From positions 682,001-746,000 of the forward strand of contig JAULSU010000001.1 in NCBI GenBank assembly GCA_030512335.1: a stretch of 64,000 bases of DNA, in the 5' to 3' direction. Shown here in pieces: positions 12,366 to 24,690 of the stretch. Each line of letters begins with the position of its first letter. Position 1 is the stretch's first letter. Position numbers and translations under genes: made by a program. The notes under the pieces are model-generated. The model was not told the DNA's origin, ran no database searches, and saw nothing but the letters and a program-made list of their open reading frames with translations. This DNA is from Immersiella caudata. Taxonomy: Eukaryota; Ascomycota; Sordariomycetes; Sordariales; Lasiosphaeriaceae.

Positions 12366-12732
12366 GAGTGTTTATTTACACCCTGGTATCGGTCTATAGG
12401 TGCCGTATCCCCACAAATGATACATCACCGCCACTGCGGCAGCCTTTACCATCACTGCACCAGAGACCGCTTTCCAGCTAACGGGAGGTATTATAAGTAA
12501 CGCTTACGGCCTCCTCCCAGCTGACAGGAGGTATAAAAAGTATCTTCCACCACCTCTTTTCAGATAGAGGGAGGTATTGAAGGTAACCCCTACGGTCTTT
12601 TTAACCACTTCTAATACCTCCCGGTAGCTAAAAGAATGCCTTAAACGCAACTCATATAGGCGCTGCCGCAGTAGTGGCGATGTGGCAAAAAGTCAAGGGC
12701 TACGTGTGGGATACGGTGCAAATACACTTATT
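12366..12732. mobile_element. MITE-like foldback element with imperfect terminal inverted repeats
   Basis: The left end AGTGTTTATTTACACC (about 12368) is mirrored by the reverse complement of the right end (AGTGTATTTGCACC, ending about 12730). An inner inverted pair follows: ACATCACCGCC..TGCGGCAGC at 12422-12443 against CACATCGCCAC..TGCGGCAGC on the other strand at 12684-12661. Inside, three direct copies of a unit containing GGAGGTAT lie near 12483, 12526 and 12569, and an inverted copy (ATACCTCCC) lies near 12613. There is no coding capacity. I could not identify a target-site duplication, so the exact ends are uncertain. The size, about 365 bp, fits a non-autonomous DNA transposon. Confidence 0.6.
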
Positions 12733-13009
12733 TTTCCCCCAAAAACGGGGCCTTGGTGTTTGCGTTTTCGATACGTGGCGTTTAGTCATGGCTTACAGCC
12801 ACAAAGTCAATCTCCAGAGATACTATCCACGCTAGATGCACAGGCGCGACGGGAGTCCTGCACGTGCACGTTAAAACTACACGCGTTACCGCGCCAGTTG
12901 ACCACTTCCCCGCATTTCCGTGCGCTTCGTCGCGTTTTGCAGCTTTCCGCTCCATCAACGTCGTTTTTGTTACATTTTTCAATCCAGATGCACCCCAAGC
13001 ATTTCCATC

Positions 13010-13260
13010 ATGTCCGACCTAAAGCACCAACTTGCCAAGCTCCAGGCGCAGCTGAAACAAGCAGAAGAACGAGCGAACCAAGAGCGCGAGTGGGCGGACC
13101 GGGCCGAAGAAAAGGTTCAACGCACGACCTTCTCATGTACCTGCACAATCTGCAGACAATCGTCGCCCCAACCCTGGTTATCGAGAAAAAGACCACTGAG
13201 CAGTCTAGCGGCGCTGTTACCGAGGTCTACGGTAGAGTTTATCCGCACGCGCTACGGTGA
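13010..13260 (+). pseudogene. Truncated, frameshifted relic with N-terminal coiled coil
   Basis: An ATG at 13010 opens a coiled-coil start (MSDLKHQLAKLQAQLKQAEE) that I recognise from N-termini of a repeated fungal family of kinase-like proteins. After about 38 codons the likely continuation (LHNLQTIVAPTLVIEKKTTE...RVYPHAL) is in another frame, so there is an indel near 13125. The match stops about 13250, where the opposite-strand kinase relic begins. It is probably dead; 13125 could be an unrecognised intron, but no suitable splice pair is seen. Confidence 0.5.
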
Positions 13261-13881
13261 TGGTGCCGTCGGCGGTTTCTTCGTAGTTCAAGAGGATATT
13301 GTTCGGTTTGATGCCTGTGTGGATGATGTTGCGATCGCGCATTTCTGCCAGTCCGGTGACGGCGCCTCGCAGGATGCTGCGCCTTGCCTCTTTTGACACG
13401 GTCTCTTTTTTGCTCAGCCGCAAGAGATCGCCAACTAGGTATCGGTAGAGGAACAGCTCGAATTCCGGAACAAAGTCGACAGCGGCTCGAACGTTTGGGC
13501 AAGACGCCAGCGACTTTTGGAGGTCCTGCGGTACTCAAACTCGCCGGGTGTCATGGTTTTGAGGACAAAGGGCTGGCCTTGGGCACTGGTGCGAATATGA
13601 GCCCAGACCTGGCAGTGGGAGAGGGAAATAAATACTCACGTCGCCTTATACACGCATAGTAATTAGCGGGTCGCGTCCTCAGCAAGGGTTTTTTCGATGC
13701 GGTATTCTCGACCTGAAACGCCTTGAACAGCTGCTTCCGTTGCGAAGGAATCAGTGCGTCCGACCGAGACCAAAGACATTTTGCATCGCGGTTTGCCCGA
13801 AACGGCGGAGAGATTGATGACACTTCGTTGGCATCTGCGTAGAGCGCCGAGAGAAGAAAGCGCCCCCAGTTGGGGCAGCAT
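13217..13881 (-). pseudogene. Protein kinase-domain relic
   Basis: Reads leftward from an ATG at 13881 (MLPQLGALSS). The segments follow kinase order: YRIEKTLAED, then CVYKAT after an in-frame TAA, a short intron-like gap, HIRTSAQGQPFVLKTMTPGE, a frameshift, then VDFVPEFELFLYRY and the catalytic-loop segment NIIHTGIKPNNILLNYEE. The catalytic HxD appears as HTG: the usual Asp is Gly. The domain stops before any DFG or APE region. With one stop, one frameshift, a lost catalytic Asp and a truncation, this is a pseudogene. It overlaps the plus-strand coiled-coil relic tail to tail. Confidence 0.55.
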
Positions 13882-14091
13882 GGTCGAGGGCGCAAAGGTT
13901 GCGAGCAGACGTGGACGCGAAGCACAGGTGCCTCTCAAAGTTTGTTTTCTACGGTCAAAATTTGTGAGCCAACTTTGGAAGACGTCACGTGCTGCTTCAC
14001 ACCCTTGTTTATTAGACAGATGAAAAGAAAGACACAGAACCTATATATAAAGATTCGCCATGTCAGATATGCGGGTATTGCAATAAAAGAA

Positions 14092-14105
14092 CCCCCCCCC
14101 CCCCC
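14092..14105 (+). repeat. Poly(C) run of 14
   Basis: Fourteen consecutive C between the kinase relic and the BTB gene. It is a likely slippage site in replication and in sequencing. Confidence 0.9.
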
Positions 14106-14244
14106 TTTCGAACTCTCACAAGAGCTTTTTCCAGCGCCATCGAGGCACACCCCAATCATATATGCGCCACCCTCAATCACCTGGCCCCCTCATCGCCCCC
14201 TTTCTGCGGCTCACCTCGACGCCCCTGAAAAAGATCTCCCTCTT

Positions 14245-15482
14245 TCAATATCTCTGAAACCCCAAACTGCTCTCCAGCTCAAGCCCAACAATCCCATCCT
14301 CCAGGCCATCAAGTTCATCAAATCCCCCAAGCAGCTTCCTGGCATCGCAAGCGTGCGTATCGAAGCTGCTCCCCGACCTAGAAACCGGCTCAGGAGACGA
14401 CTCGGGAGTAATAGGCTGTTGGTTCGGGCTCTTCCTCTTCCGACTGAGAATCTTCTCCGTCCCATTCACCGGCGCACCCCAAAGATCCACTGCCGGCCCT
14501 GTACTCTTCCACTGAAACTGCGCGCTGCTGTTGATCGCTTCGACGATGGCAGCGTGGCTTGCGCCCACGAATGGCTTTTCGGGACGCGGCCAAGGGGCTA
14601 GCTTATTTTTGTGGAGCGTCTTGACCAGCTCGCCGAGGAGGAACGAGTCGCACGAGAACTTGGAGCAGGAGGCCTTGCCCGAGGCGAGCTCGTGGAGGGT
14701 GTTGTGGAGGATGCCGAGGGATTTGCTGATCAGTGCTTGCCGCTGCGCATCGATATCACCTAGTTCCATAGTCAGCACATCCCGATAACCAAAAAAAGAG
14801 GGGAGGAAAAAAAAAACATACGAATAATCTTCTCCCTGATCGGCAACCCCAAATCCCTCAATGGCCCCGTACTATGCGCAACCGCCACCTTCGTCACGCT
14901 CTTAAACACCTCCGCCCTCCTAAACACATGGCTCGCATACAACCACAGCACCAAATCCCGATCATGCGCATCGGAGATCGAATCCTCGAGCTTGGATATC
15001 CACCGATCCGCATACACCTCCACAGCATCATATAGCTGCAGCTTATCCACGAATAGCGCAATCTGCGCGAGCGTCTCGAGGTCGACTGCGCGTGGGACTT
15101 TGGAGCCGCGGCTGTGGATTGCGTTTAGGACGATGGTTACTGCTTTGGGGGTGAAGCCCTCTGCTAGAGACAGATGTACCCGTCCGTCGGACTGCGTGCT
15201 TGTCTTGGTGTTTGCGTGTTGGAGTTTATTTCGGAAGACTCGCGATGCTGACGAGAGGTGCTTCGAGGAGGCCTTGATGCGCAATCCCGAGGTTGAAGCG
15301 AGCGCTTTGGACGTCTTGTGCGCGGTAGTGATTGGGGTCGGGTCGTCCCATGGTGCGAAGGGTTTGGTGGAAGGGGGGACGATGAGGAGGACGTCGGCGG
15401 CGGGATCGACTTCGTAGAGGGGAGCCATATTGGCGAAGGGGGAGTCGACGATGAGGACCTTGACTGAGTCGGAGGAGGACAT
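14245..15482 (-). CDS. BTB/POZ domain protein
   Basis: Exons 15482-14822 and 14759-14245 join across a 62-bp intron (GTATGT...ACTAG) to 391 residues. Start at MSSSDS. The BTB fold is visible: DVLLIVPPS, then FRASSKHLSSAS-like sequence (here RIKASSKHLSSASRVFRNKL), a helical pair and LAQIALFVDKLQLYDAVEVYADRW. The second half continues with helices (SKSLGILHNTLHELASGKAS) and a Ser/Pro-rich tail with a basic patch (SRKRKSP). Fungal BTB proteins of this type are of unknown substrate; cullin-3 adaptor function is possible but not shown by the sequence. Confidence 0.85.
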
Positions 15483-17064
15483 TTTGGCGGTGGGCAATTG
15501 ACTAGAAACAAGAAAACAAAAAACACAATGCGATGCGACGCGCGAGAATCAATTGGAGAAGACCCTGATCATCAATTGAGCAGGAATCTTCCTGGGCGCT
15601 GGAAGCTGGAAGCTGGAGCTGGGAGCTGGGGGTCTCTATCAAATCAATGGGAGAAAGTTGGGGTGCGCAGGGATTGCGCGAGGGGCCAAGCCCATCACGC
15701 AATCTGAGCCAAGAAAGTTGCGCGTTTTCCCTTCTTTGGCACGAATTGGGGGTCCCTCCCCGCCCCCGCACCGAGCGGGAGAGGGACAGATCTCCCAGCC
15801 ACCAATGCTGTTGGGACCAATCAGGAGAGTGCTTCGTAATTCATGGAGGGAGCAGGACAATGGGGAGAAAGAGACTCAAAGAATCATGTTCTGCATGGTG
15901 GTTTCTACAATGTTTATGAGGAGATGCTGAATGCTAGATTTTGGCGATGTTGGATTAGAATAGGAATAGGGGCTTGGCGCTTTTGGACGGGTACTTGCTC
16001 AAGTGGCAATACCTCAGGAGAGGGTGGACTTGGAGCAATGCTGGAGTGGGTACCTTGAGAGAATGGCATAGATTTTGTCACTTTGTCACTATAAGAGCAT
16101 CAAGGTAGTTCCAAATGAATGAATGACATGGCGCTGGGCGCAATGCGGGAAGTGACTTGAGAGGGCTCCCCTGAGATCTCAAAGCCTCCAGGTTGCAAGG
16201 GGACCGAGTAACGAAGTCCCCTACCTGGAACAATACAATTGTGGACACCGTCGGATTTCGCCAACACTTGCACGAAATCCGTGTTCCCCAGGCGCCCTCC
16301 TCACTTTGGAAAGCCTCATCCCACCCAACCACCTCCTCCTCTCTGCCCTCAGCAAAGCTCCCTCATGATGCTCAGCCACTCGCCTTCCACGTCCAATCAT
16401 GCATCAACCTCGCTATAAGCAGCCAGGGGCTCCTCACCCAAAAAGAAGCTGAGAAGCCAGATTGGGACACTAATCTCACCCTCGACCAACTCCTCACCCG
16501 ACACGAGAAATCAATCACACTCCTTTAATCCGCTAAACCGGTTGAATTAGGAGGAGTAGAAGAGCGCACACTAGAAGTGACGTACGGGAATGAATCGACG
16601 GCTGCGTGGGGTGGAAGGGGGTATACCTTAGGATATAACCTCCCGAACTTCCTGTTTCACTTGGGATGGTGTATTCGACGTTGAGGAGCCAGGGGCTGGA
16701 GGTGGGAAAGATGGATTATTGAGGGGGGTTTTATGGAAGGGAGGCGCCCAGCTTTTGAGGAACACGGATAGGAGCTGTTGATTTTCAGGGGGTGGTTGGC
16801 ATTCATGGTCACATTACAGTTTGAGGCATCAGGTTTGTTGTGATTTGCTCATGATTCAGCCCCCCTGAATGCTATTGTTACGAACGCAATGCAAAAGTCT
16901 TGACCGCGCTCCTCAATCCCTGACTGCGATGCAGCACTCAGTCCCACTCAGCGAGACAATATTCGTACATCGTGACTTCCTTGAACATCTCGATGCCCTT
17001 TGCCCATCCTTGAGACTCAATCGCACCCCATCAAAGCTCCTAGCGCCCATCTGGACCCGAGTAC
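15483..17064. other. Intergenic, no gene seen
   Basis: About 1.6 kb. A 112-codon open frame at 16193-16528 lacks an ATG start and any recognisable motif. Nothing else stands out. Confidence 0.45.
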
Positions 17065-17388
17065 TCAATCCAACGAGAGACTCCCTGAAACCATAACAAT
17101 CCCATCCTCCAAATCATCATCAGGCGGATTCTTCGGGTCGTGCTTGAGATCTCCAATCTTCTTTCGCAACTCCAGCACCTCCTTCAAAAGCTTCTTCCGA
17201 ACCTCGGGGTTGAGGCGGCAATTCTCTTCATCGCACGCCGTCAACTCTTCCAGTGAAACGGGAATGGAAATGGCGTCCCTGCCCTTGCAGTTGTTGACCT
17301 TGCAGGTACCAGTGGCGCAGAGGTATGGAACGTATTCTCCCTTTCGAATTCCGCAGGCGGGGCAGACGGGTTTCATCCTAATGCACAT
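17065..17388 (-). CDS. Small cysteine-rich protein, hypothetical
   Basis: Single exon, 107 residues from ATG 17388. The N-terminal half holds paired cysteines (CPACG, LCATGTC, NNCKG) and then CDEENC, a possible zinc-binding arrangement. The second half is a charged helix (NPEVRKKLLKEVLELRKKI) and an acidic tail. There is no signal peptide, so a secreted effector is unlikely. I do not recognise a named family. Confidence 0.55.
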   Translation of the reverse strand: MCIRMKPVCPACGIRKGEYVPYLCATGTCKVNNCKGRDAISIPVSLEELTACDEENCRLNPEVRKKLLKEVLELRKKIGDLKHDPKNPPDDDLEDGIVMVSGSLSLD

Positions 17389-18642
17389 GTTCGCGGGTGT
17401 TTTGAGGGGTCCGAAGTGGGACTACGTGTCGTTTGGCGAGATCTTGAAGACTAGGAGACCAGTGTCGTGGAAAGTTGATCAACGATGCTTGATGAGTTGA
17501 ACTTGCTTGACAGGTGTCGTTTCAGTAGGGAAACCAGCGAAGCATTCACAGGCAGACATGGCGGGTGTTTGACTGCACGATGGAGAATCTTTCCGACTCC
17601 CGCCCTGAGCAACGTTTGTTTGGGCGTGTTGATGAGCATGTTTGTCGACGGTGCCAACTTTTATCACTTTAGCTTGGCAACAGAGAGTCATAGAACACAG
17701 ATGCAATCGACCATCTAGCCTATTCACCTCAGTTTACGATTACTAACAGCCTACATGATGGCAAGTCAAGGTTTGCCCCACGCACGCGAGGAGAGAGCTG
17801 AAGTCGAAACGCACAGTTTTCGTCATCTCCAATGTGTCATCTGGATCGTTGTCACCTTGCGCTGTAGCCACGCTAGAGAATCGGTGCCGGGCATGGCCAC
17901 GCGCTCATTCTTAGCGAAGCCCCTTTCGGTCTTTAGAACAGCATCCCGAGGAGAGGGTTGACGTTGAGTTGCAGGCAGTAAACCAATAGCCCGTCTTACC
18001 TGCCTTGTGGAACCGAGCACTTCCCAAACCGTCCCCGCAACGGAAGCGTCCCAAGCGACGCTTGCCGAACCGCATGGTGCTTTGCGAGACTGGACGCCAT
18101 CGCCAAGGCCTTGACATGCGTGCGGCGGTGGTGACCCCTCATTGGCAGATGCTGAATCCCGCAATGGCTCATGCGGGCAAAGCTTGACTGCTCGGTCTGG
18201 CCCGAGCCCCAAAACTACCCCAAACGGGCACCGAGTTGAGCGCCCCACGTCGCTGATTTCGAGGCAGTGCAAAACAGCTGCACACCATTCCCCACGGACG
18301 CTGCGAAAGGGCAAATCGCAAGGTTGACGCCATCGTTGTCTCGGTGGACGAGAATGGCGAGCTGTCGGAGAACGTGTTGTTCTGGAAATCGCATCTGGCG
18401 CTGAAGGATCCGATGTCGTGCAACACCAGCGCTTGCGTGGCAAAGGGAGAGCAGTCGCGACCGAGACAAAGCCACCAACGGTGGACCTCGTGTCCCACCT
18501 GAGACCTGAGCTGATCGTATCCGTGTGGATTTAAACGGCTGCCGTCCCACCCCGCACTTCTATCCACCCCGTACCTCCGCGTTCGTCGACGCTACATCGC
18601 TGCCATTTCGACTGTTGACGTCTTACCGCACACACGATCGCC
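17389..18642. other. Intergenic, no gene seen
   Basis: A 206-codon open frame on the minus strand (17823-18443) has Arg/Ser/Pro-rich composition typical of chance frames in GC-rich DNA and was not accepted. The region presumably contains the promoter of the glycine-rich-domain gene. Confidence 0.45.
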
Positions 18643-21414
18643 ATGTCCAGGACAACAGCTCGTCTGCGCAAGTCGGGCGAGTCCAGCCTTTCAGCAAGAG
18701 GTTCGACCCAGTCTGTAGATGCGTCGGCTCCCCCACCCGCATATAGCGCCGTAGCGGCCCCCGAAGCCAGCCCCTCAGCAGCCGCTGCTAGCGGCCGATC
18801 ACCTCCAAATGGCGCAACGACCGAAGACCCCCCAGAGCCGGTCAACGTCAACGCCGCTTTCGAAAAACTGAGCCTCGCGAACCCAACACCGTCGTACTTC
18901 CCCACATCCGATGCCTGCCTTGCCCACCTGAAGCTTCTCTACGCCATCCAGTCGATGAAGGAGGATGTCGGCTATACCGATGGACTCTGGAGCCTCTGGG
19001 ACAGTCGCGCTGGCCCAGTCGCCAACTACAACCCAGACAGAAGCATCGAGGAGAGGCTGCAGGACAAGCAACTTCAGGTGCTGAGCCAGATCCGCGAGAA
19101 GAGATGGGCTTTGTTCGTAGCTCGAGCCGTCGAACGATACGAAGCATTGCGGAAGACCTTCCCCGCGAGGCCACTGTCCGAGGCGGATATGCTGGCCACT
19201 TCGTCTGACGCCTACATCGACTTCACAAAGGACAACAACCCCCCTCGGATCGAATGGACTGAGGATATGCTCCCACCGCTCGGTATGCCTTTCTTACCCA
19301 TGAAGAGTCGTCAGTTCTAATCATGCTTCAGATGTGCTGATGGTTTGGCACACACATATGCTCAACCCCCAGTCGTACCTCGAAGATTCGATGTTGTCGG
19401 GATTTCGTGCGGTTTGGCATTCCGGCATGCCGTGGGAGCTTATCCATCGAGCCATCGACACCGACTTTGCATACAACGTCTCAGACGACTGCAAAGCTTT
19501 GTGGTGTGCCAGGACTGGGCTATCCTGGGAAAACGCGGACGACCCTCTCCTCAAAACTATGAGGTGCCCCCGCTGCAGCACCCCGGTCCAGATTCCTTGG
19601 ACGACGTGCGGCATGCCAGAAGATTACGGCTTCGACGGGCTCCCCGACTTGACCGGGAATGGATACGGTGATGGAGATCTGCAATACCGATGTCTGTGCT
19701 GCGGTGTTACCATCTGCAAAGAACTCCTTTCGGCCGCCAAGTTCGCAGCAGACACCAGCGCATTGTTGGCCCCTATCGGCCGGCCAATGCCCGGAACGAT
19801 TCTGAACCCCCTCACCGGAAAGCCCGACACACCGCCCATCGATTTCATCGGGAGGGCCAGGGTTCCTCGAACGTTTCCGAATCGTCTTCTGAAGAGCGGC
19901 TGCAATCAGATTCGGTCCAAGATGGTTGAGCTGGTTACCTCTAGGCGTATCGCGCAACCGACGATGCGTGACGTCCGCTCCGAAATCGAGAAAATCTTTG
20001 GGGACAGGGACAGTGTGCGACAGATCGACGCACTGCCACCAACAGCGATTGATCCATCCAAGAGTCGATATCGCCTGGATCCCATCGCTAGGATATGTAT
20101 CCGGAAGATGATGTCACGCTACTGGGAGAACTTCAGCCCATTCGCCCTGGATCTCTGCGCGGCTGTCATGCGCCAGGGCATCTTTGTCGAGAAGATGTAC
20201 AAGCTGGACTGGCTCCACAGCCCGTCGGCAAGGGATACGATGGATCGACTTCGCATCAAGTACAACCGGTTTGTCGATATCATGGCGGCCAGTCCTGATC
20301 GTATCGCGGTTCCCACGCTCGACGTGGACCTTGCCTGGCACACGCACCAGTTGAGCCCAAGCGCGTACTACCAGTTCATGGTTTTGAGAACAGCGAGATT
20401 CATCGACCACGACGACAAGATCGAGGAGCAAGCTCTGAGCAAGCATTTCGAGTGGACAAGCAAGGAATATCAGGAGAAATACGGCGAGGTGTACAGCGAA
20501 TGTACCTGTTGGTACTGCGAATGTGAGTCGACGCGGCCGACCAGCCGTTCGGTGTGCTGACAACGTCATAGCCATCCGTTCTTCGCTCATCAGCCCTGTT
20601 GGGAAGGTACTGGGACTGTCGAACCAGGAGAAGGGTAAGTCCTTATCCAGCCCCAAGCACGCTGCTTCTGACTCGCGAATGTAGTGGCCGAATCCTTCCA
20701 CACCTCTGGCGCAGCGAAGCTATGCCCGCCCTCTAATTCGGCCCACATCTCCTCTCACAACTCAGTCAAGACGCAGAGCAGCCCTGGAGCGCCGGCTTCT
20801 TTCACCCGAAGTGTCCAGCGCTATATGGGCGAGGTCCACCGAAAACGGCTCGACGCGGCCTACGCCAAGGCGCAAAAGAGGGCGGCCAAGAAGGGCCGGA
20901 AGATCCCACCCAAGATAGAGTACTACGACCACTGGGGCTACCCGTATGCTATTTATGGCGCGTACATGTATCCGATGTGGTGGTCAATGGGCATGTACTA
21001 TGGGGCTTGTCCTGCGGTCATTACGTCCTGCGGAGGAGGGTCGACAGGAGGGTGTTGTAATGGCACTTGCGGGGGAGGTGTTGCCGCGGGAGCATGCGGT
21101 GGGCCTGGCGTGAGTAGCGATCCGTCCAACTTGGCTGGGAGAGTACACGATGCTGACATGAGGTTGGTAGAATGGCGGTTCCGCGAGTGGAGGTAAGTTC
21201 GCACTTTCTTTCTCAGTTGCTTCCCGGAATGAGCTAACATGCCTGTCTTAGACTGTGGTGGCTGTGGTGGAGGTGGAGGAGGAGGGGGCGGCTGCGGCGG
21301 CGGCGGCGGAGGTTGCGGAGGTGAGTTCGACTTCGTGGTTTCCCATGGCGGCGTCGGAGCTGCGCTGTGACATGACAGAGTGCTGACCGAGAGAATTCGC
21401 TCGCAGGGGGCTGA
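18643..21414 (+). CDS. Glycine-rich domain-containing protein (GRDP-like)
   Basis: Seven exons (18643-19282, 19332-20522, 20572-20634, 20685-21109, 21171-21192, 21252-21320, 21407-21414) give 805 residues; introns are 49-86 bp. A disordered N-terminus precedes the GRDP core, marked by LDVLMVWHTHMLNPQSY, a CPRCSTPVQIPW...CLCCG zinc-like pair, and a second W-H-T-H motif (DLAWHTHQLSPSAYY) followed by TCWYCEC. The C-terminal third has YYDHWGYPYAIYGAYMYP and then Cys/Gly-rich repeats (CGGGGGG). The last intron is optional: reading through 21321 ends instead at 21370 with 16 extra codons. GRDP proteins are conserved from plants to fungi; molecular function is poorly known. Confidence 0.85.
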
Positions 21415-23583
21415 TCGGCGGAAGTTCGACGAGGACGCGGGTAGGTGGTTCGCGGACCAGACCAGCGGTGTGCCGTCCCCTGGGCTCTTTCGGTACCCAG
21501 GATGGTCTCGTCCTACCGAATACTTGGGCGGTTGCGGCGGGATGTGGGCTGAACTGCCGAAACTTAGGAAGTGGGCGCAATTTCTCTAGACTCTAAAATA
21601 GCGTAATGTCATTCGTGTTTTGAAGATGCAAGTCCCACCGCTCTTGTGAGGCTTCCTTCGCGTCCCACTTTGCCGTCATGCCTGCAAAAGGGGGTGTGGA
21701 GAGGAGATCCACCCTATTGCTGGACCCGAGGGAGTGGTAGCATTGGCAGCCTAACGGAATCCTTTCGCTTGGCACGTTAGCTCGATTATGGCGCGGGTTC
21801 AAGCGGGGTGTCGCGATTGTGTGCGCTTCGAGTGGCGTGACAGCACGGAAGAGGTGTGGTCCGCTGCGGGCAAAGGCAGAATCTGGCGAAACCGGCTTGC
21901 TTGGTGCGGCTGTGATACCATGCAGGAGCCGGGGCGAGGCGACGGCGAGGGATCATCAGAAAACAAGATGGGGGCGCGCACCAACTGCGGCCCAGCATCA
22001 GCGTTAGCGACCGAGCGAGAGCGACGAAGGAGGAAGGTCAAGGCGGCTGGCTGATGAGGAGTTCCCGTCGACTGACCCGGGGGGCTGGGACGCAGCCCAC
22101 CATCAGGAAGAAGGAGCGCAGCGCAGCGCCGCAGCGGCAGAGCGACGATTCTATTCCCCGGCGGCACAGGCTGCGTGCATTTGTCGTTGTGGTGTGCGAT
22201 TCGTCGACGCGGGGACTCTGCAGACTGCATGGGGAGGAGAGTGGCTGGTCCCAGTGCTCCGGGTCCTGGGCCTTGGGTGCGACGTGGGGGCGGGCACTGT
22301 GTGTGATGTACTGGGTGATGGACTATGGGTTGATGTGGGCGGGGGGGGGAAGGATTACGTGCGCGGGACGATGGTGGGTTACACGTGTGTTGCTTCCATT
22401 GCACAAACTGGCTGTTATACATCGATCTCGATGGCGCGGTGGTAAATTGCGTTGTTGTGGATTCTGTCTGTGCTACGGAGTACATATGTGTGCGCCAAGT
22501 CGGTGAGGAGGTGAGGCGCAAAGTGTCAAAGAGCAGTCGAGTCGACTCGCATTTGGTCTAACGAGTGGTGTTCATTCTTTTTTTGCGCGACAGCGTAGGG
22601 GGGCGGCGCTCGTTCGCGGCAGGCAAAGGAGAAATTGGACCAATTTGTGCGCGCGGTTCGCCAACGGGGACCTTGTTGCGCTTTGTCCACCTCGAAAATG
22701 GAGAATTCCCCACTCTGAAGACGACGCCGAGGTCTGCTCCCGACTCCTGCCGCAGCGCGGCGTCCTGGGAGAGAAGGATGAGTGTTATCTAGGGGTGCTG
22801 TTATAACCATTGGTGGGGTTTTTCGCTGAAGGATGTTATCCGCTGAAGCTGACGTGCGTTGAAGAATCGCAACGTGTCGCGTTTGTGATTCCCGTCGCGA
22901 TGTAACTTTTCCTTGCTTTTTTTGCTGGGGCTCAAGCCAGCGGAGGTCGGCTCGCTCGCCCTGCACGGCTCAAGTCGGCTGCGTTGCCGTTCCCCCCAGC
23001 TTGCATTTTTCCTCTTTGGGCACTGATTCGTTTGGTTTCAGCTCCCTCGACCCCACCAAAAACCTGCCCGCCGCCTCTTTCCCCTGCGGTTCGCGCCTTC
23101 CCCAAATTACGGCACGGGGTTTAACGGACGCCTCCCCGAATCCTACCTCAGAGCACCGGCCAGTCTGCGCTTCCCCCCTCCATCAACCCCTGTCCTTGCG
23201 AGCGCTGTCTGTGTGCATCTTTGCCAGTGCAAGAACCCCAGAGCTCGCCCGTCAATTTTTCTTGTCCACCGACGCTCACCTCGTCAGCCGTTACGTTTGG
23301 CATCCACAGCGCCGCATCCATTCCGTTGGGTCGGGCTGGTGCTGCTCAACCGATCCAACACTGTGTGCTCCTGCTGCCTTGCATCGCATCGCATCGCATC
23401 TGCCCGCTCCCGCCTTGACGTTGGACCTGTCCGACAAACCCGCGACGCTGTTGCGCCGCCCAGCCCGAGGGCTGTCCTTGCCAGAGGACGGCGCACTTCT
23501 TCCTATCGCGAATCACATAAGACCCCGAGCCGATCCCCCCGTGCCATGCGAACGGCTGCGCGCCCGCTGCCATTTGGACCACC
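21415..23583. other. Intergenic, no gene seen
   Basis: About 2.2 kb. Open frames at 21799-22521 and 22526-22966 (minus) and 22054-22506 (plus) are Arg/Ser/Pro-rich and unconvincing. A short GCATC repeat lies near 23383-23400, inside what is probably the leader of the next gene. Confidence 0.45.
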
Positions 23584-24690
23584 ATGGCAGCTGCCGATCT
23601 CCTGTTCGGCGTCGCCTTTGGCCGCGATGTCGTGATTCTCGACGACGAGGACGACTTCGAGCGGGATTCCACGTCCATTGGCATTGACCATCTTCCGTGA
23701 GCCGCCATTGACTCGCTCCTGGCTGGGGGCCCTCATGCTGACCTGCTCCAGTATAATATGCCACCCTTTGTTCTCTCCAGCGCATCATCTGGCCATGGCT
23801 TTGGAGCTACCATTGCCGACGTCACTTCTGGACCACCCATTCTCAAAAGAAGCTTTTGCGCAATCCCCCGCCAATTCCGCACGCCAATTGGCTGCCAAGC
23901 CAAAGTTCAGTACGTTTGACGACGACGCGGACAACGATGACAGCGATATTCCCTTGCTTCTGGACAGGTTCTCCAAGGTTTTCGAGCGTCACGAACAAAT
24001 CGCCCTTGCACTCGCTGGTCCCGATTCACGATGTCAGCTTCCGTACCAGGATTATTTACCCTGCCCTGGATCTGGCCCAGGTTCACCAGCGGTCAGTGTT
24101 GCAACCGATTACATCACCCCAGCTGCGCCTGTGGTTGTTGAACCGCCGCAACCCGAGCCGCAGCCCACGCTCAGCTTCGACGATATCGCCACTGCATCTG
24201 TCAGCGCGAACAATCCCATGGCTCGCTACTTGTCAGACATGAGTCAATCGCACGAATGGCTCGCTGTCGTGATGGAACAGCCATCAACCGAGGCCGGGCC
24301 AAACGTCACACCTTCCAACGCAGCCCCGCGACAGGACACTCCCGCTTCCTCCATCACCCTCGATGGGGACCATTCACTGCCGGAAGGCTCTTACCTAGCG
24401 GCTCCCGTTGAAGGGTTGACCCTGTCCACGACTCGCAAGTACGAGGATGAGGATGAAGAGATCCTAGAGCTCGAGACCCACACATTCGAGGCTCTAGCTA
24501 CTATGTGCGTACCCCATCCCCCCTAAATCACCGTTCACCTTTTCTAACACACTACCTGCAAAGTAGTCGCGCGAAGCGTGAAGAACGCGTTACAGCTAAT
24601 GGCCTCATTCGCTGGCGACGGCCTATTCGAATGAGGCAGCCTGACTCGCCTCCTCGGAAACGGGCCAAGACAGCCGATCAAGGCACATAG
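23584..24690 (+). CDS. Hypothetical acidic protein with C-terminal nuclear-localisation-like tail
   Basis: Exons 23584-23696, 23752-24504 and 24564-24690 (introns 55 and 59 bp, CTGAC and CTAAC branch points) join in frame to 330 residues. The N-terminus MAAADLLFGVAFGRDVVILD is followed by an acidic stretch (DDEDDFERD). The middle is Pro/Ala/Ser-rich with DDDADNDDSD. The end carries a basic cluster, PPRKRAKTAD, which looks like a nuclear import signal. I see no known domain. A nuclear role is inference from the tail. Confidence 0.65.

Noticed and set aside
17823..18443. 206-codon minus-strand frame
   Set aside because: Arg/Ser/Pro-rich, no ATG of quality, no conserved segment; looks like chance in GC-rich DNA.
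21799..22966. Long minus-strand frames of 240 and 146 codons
   Set aside because: Low-complexity Pro/Arg/His composition, no motifs or splice sites.
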